Of a stretch of 6,721 bases of DNA, positions 5,433 to 6,721 are shown piece after piece (position 1 is the first letter of the stretch; each line of letters begins with the position of its first letter). The position numbers and the translations under genes are program-made. The stretch comes from Clostridia bacterium (lineage in GTDB: Bacteria; Bacillota_E; SLMV01; PUMD01), in contig PWUC01000195.1 in NCBI GenBank assembly GCA_003562655.1, positions 1-6,721 of the forward strand, in the 5' to 3' direction. Under the pieces are notes generated by a model. The model had not been told where the DNA came from, ran no database searches, and was given only the letters and a program-made list of their open reading frames with translations.

Positions 5433-5812
5433 AATCCTGGATCGCGGTTCACTTCCCTTCATTGATGTTTTCTGCAGCCGGCATGGTTTATCCTCTCACT
5501 GTCTCACGACCGGGATCATGCACACCTGAAGCGAGGGGCCCGTCGGCGGCAGATGCTCTCGGATTTCGGAGGTGGGAGCTGCAAGCCTGCCGGATACTTA
5601 ATCCAGGTGTCCCTGACATTGACCTGCGAACCCAGTTGGCAGTGGGCTCATCGCCGGGAGCAGCTCTGACAGGACCGACGCAGCCCCGTGATGGCCTCTC
5701 GGGGCAGGGACCGTCAGTTTTATGTCGACCATCCTGGCACATGAGCGGGTAGACGTCGAGCCCCTTTGCGTGATCGTTTTGCATGGGGATGGATGGACGG
5801 GCCTTTGGGGTG

Positions 5813-6634
5813 TCATCTGTCCTCCCGGTGCAGGGTCAGTATGGTGATCTCGGGACGATTCCAGAAGCGAAAGGGGAGAATGCTCGTGTAGCCCATTCCC
5901 CTCGATACATACAGGGTACTGTCACTGGCCCAGTAGAGACCGTCTCCGTACCTGGGGAAGAACCCCTGACCTGGAGCGTACAGCGTCGGAAGGAAGGGGA
6001 GGCGGATCTGCCCCCCATGGGTGTGTCCGGCCAGGACCAGCGAGGGTCCGTGGGCGGCGATCTGTTGGAAGATGCTGGGGTCATGCGTCAGCACCAGAGT
6101 GAAGTCGTCGCCGGTCCCGGTGAAGGCCGCGTCCACATTGGCCCGGCGGCTGTAGAAGTCGGATATGCCGACCACCGTCAGTGATGCACCGCGGATATCA
6201 ACCCGGGTGAACGTATTTTCCAGGGATGCGACCCCGATCTCCTCGAGCTCCGCGATTATCTGATGCCCACTCGCGGACCAATCGTGGTTGCCCAGGACAG
6301 AGAGCACCGGTGCCTCCCTTCCCAGTCGGGCCAGAACCTCCTTTACGGGCTCCAACTGGGTCACATGGGACTCCACCAGGTCACCGGTGAGGCAGACCAG
6401 GTCAAAGTCTGTGCCCCTGACGGCCCCCAACACGTCGATGTGGGTCTGTGTGCAGGATCGGTTGTGCCAGTCCGTCAGGTGGAGGATTCTCAGCCCGTCC
6501 AGTTGTGGGGGCAGTTCGGGAATCTTCAGGCTGACCTGGGTGACCCGGACCCAGTGGACGCTGGCGTAGGTGATCAGGATCAGGGTCATGATGGCACCTA
6601 TGATCAGGGCCAGGACTGCTTTGTACAGCGGCAT
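5813..6634 (-). CDS. Membrane-anchored calcineurin-type metallophosphoesterase (YkuE/YaeI-like)
   Basis: A 273-residue protein of normal length for this family. Residues 4-27 (YKAVLALIIGAIMTLILITY) form one N-terminal membrane segment with no twin-arginine motif, so the catalytic domain probably sits on the outer face of the membrane, attached by this anchor. The dimetal phosphoesterase motifs occur in order: LTDWH (53-57; Asp55, His57), TGDL (83-86; Asp85), GNHD (115-118), LTHDP (182-186; His184) and GHTHGGQ (203-209). This is the full ligand set, so the enzyme should be active. Relatives include B. subtilis YkuE and E. coli YaeI; substrates proposed for such proteins are phosphodiesters or lipid-linked pyrophosphates, but none can be assigned here. 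ATG at 6634 is supported by GGAGGG 8 bases upstream. It stands alone, with a promoter at 6664-6692. Confidence 0.93.
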   Translation of the reverse strand: MPLYKAVLALIIGAIMTLILITYASVHWVRVTQVSLKIPELPPQLDGLRILHLTDWHNRSCTQTHIDVLGAVRGTDFDLVCLTGDLVESHVTQLEPVKEVLARLGREAPVLSVLGNHDWSASGHQIIAELEEIGVASLENTFTRVDIRGASLTVVGISDFYSRRANVDAAFTGTGDDFTLVLTHDPSIFQQIAAHGPSLVLAGHTHGGQIRLPFLPTLYAPGQGFFPRYGDGLYWASDSTLYVSRGMGYTSILPFRFWNRPEITILTLHREDR

Positions 6635-6663
6635 TGAAGATACCCTCCGTCTGTGGGTGATAC

Positions 6664-6692
6664 ACTATAGGGCTCGAGACGGCACTGGACAA
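6664..6692 (-). promoter_or_regulatory. Sigma-A-type promoter of the phosphoesterase gene
   Basis: On the minus strand, -35 TTGTCC (6692-6687, 4 of 6) and -10 TATAGT (6669-6664, 5 of 6) are separated by 17 bases. Transcription would start near 6657, giving a leader of about 23 bases that contains the GGAGGG ribosome binding site at 6648-6643. This is the same architecture as the TetR promoter, but with no palindrome. Confidence 0.55.
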
Positions 6693-6721
6693 ACGGCTCT
6701 GTTGTCATCGGCATCGAACCC

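Larger units (their letters stand above)
5366..5812. other. Gap between the phosphoesterase and MlrC genes
   Basis: A 447-base stretch. The part next to MlrC holds its ribosome binding site and possible promoter. The rest shows no supported gene. Open frames on both strands (for example a minus-strand one starting at a Met near 5730) lack ribosome binding sites and family features. A GCCCCG / CGGGGC inverted repeat at 5683-5705 with an 11-base loop and no T-run is the only structure that might end the phosphoesterase transcript. Confidence 0.45.

Noticed and set aside
5683..5705. GCCCCG / CGGGGC inverted repeat after the phosphoesterase gene
   Set aside because: Six pairs around an 11-base loop without a T-run, and more than 100 bases past the stop; too weak to call a terminator.
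6663..6672. CACTATAGGG resembling the end of a T7 promoter or cloning adaptor
   Set aside because: The preceding bases do not match the T7 promoter, and the AT-rich part is explained as the -10 of the phosphoesterase promoter on the other strand. Chance match.
6706..6721. GGGTTCGATGCC on the minus strand, like a tRNA T-loop
   Set aside because: The flanking bases do not pair as a T-stem, there is no acceptor end or CCA downstream, and the rest would lie outside the window.

Overview
The window comes from a bacterium of moderately high GC (about 60% by eye). Purine-rich Shine-Dalgarno sites (AAGGAGGG, GGAGGG, poly-G) precede every complete gene, and GTG and TTG starts are used. Sigma-A-type promoters with 17-base spacers are visible. 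The gene families fit a GC-rich Bacillota (Clostridia- or Limnochordia-like) lineage best, but that assignment is inference and could be wrong.

Layout. Positions 1-180 (+) hold the last 59 codons of an M24-family (Xaa-Pro dipeptidase/aminopeptidase-type) metallopeptidase. Facing it on the minus strand is a 450-residue radical SAM protein (631-1983). A 375-base gap separates this from a TetR-family regulator (2359-3006, TTG start). The regulator's own promoter (3035-3063) contains a perfect 18-bp palindromic operator. Next comes about 800 bases with no intact gene (3064-3871). It contains what looks like a frameshifted plus-strand gene remnant and a strong 13-bp-stem hairpin. Then follow, both on the minus strand, a full-length MlrC/M81-type metallopeptidase (3872-5365, GTG start) and, after another 447-base gap, a membrane-anchored calcineurin-type metallophosphoesterase (5813-6634) with a recognisable promoter at 6664-6692.

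How the parts relate. The one plausible functional module is the TetR regulator with the radical SAM enzyme: same strand, regulator upstream, and no convincing promoter seen in front of the enzyme. The regulator probably represses itself, and the enzyme may be co-transcribed with it. The MlrC protein and the phosphoesterase are each separated from their neighbours by long gaps and look like independent single-gene units. There is no sign of a CRISPR array, insertion sequence, phage module, rRNA or tRNA.

Only about 67% of the window is covered by genes I can support, which is low for a bacterium. Most of the unexplained sequence lies in four gaps of 375-810 bases. I did not find a convincing new multi-gene system. 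The observations most worth following are the regulator/operator/radical SAM unit, the altered glycine-rich motif of the MlrC protein, and the decayed plus-strand gene next to the operator.
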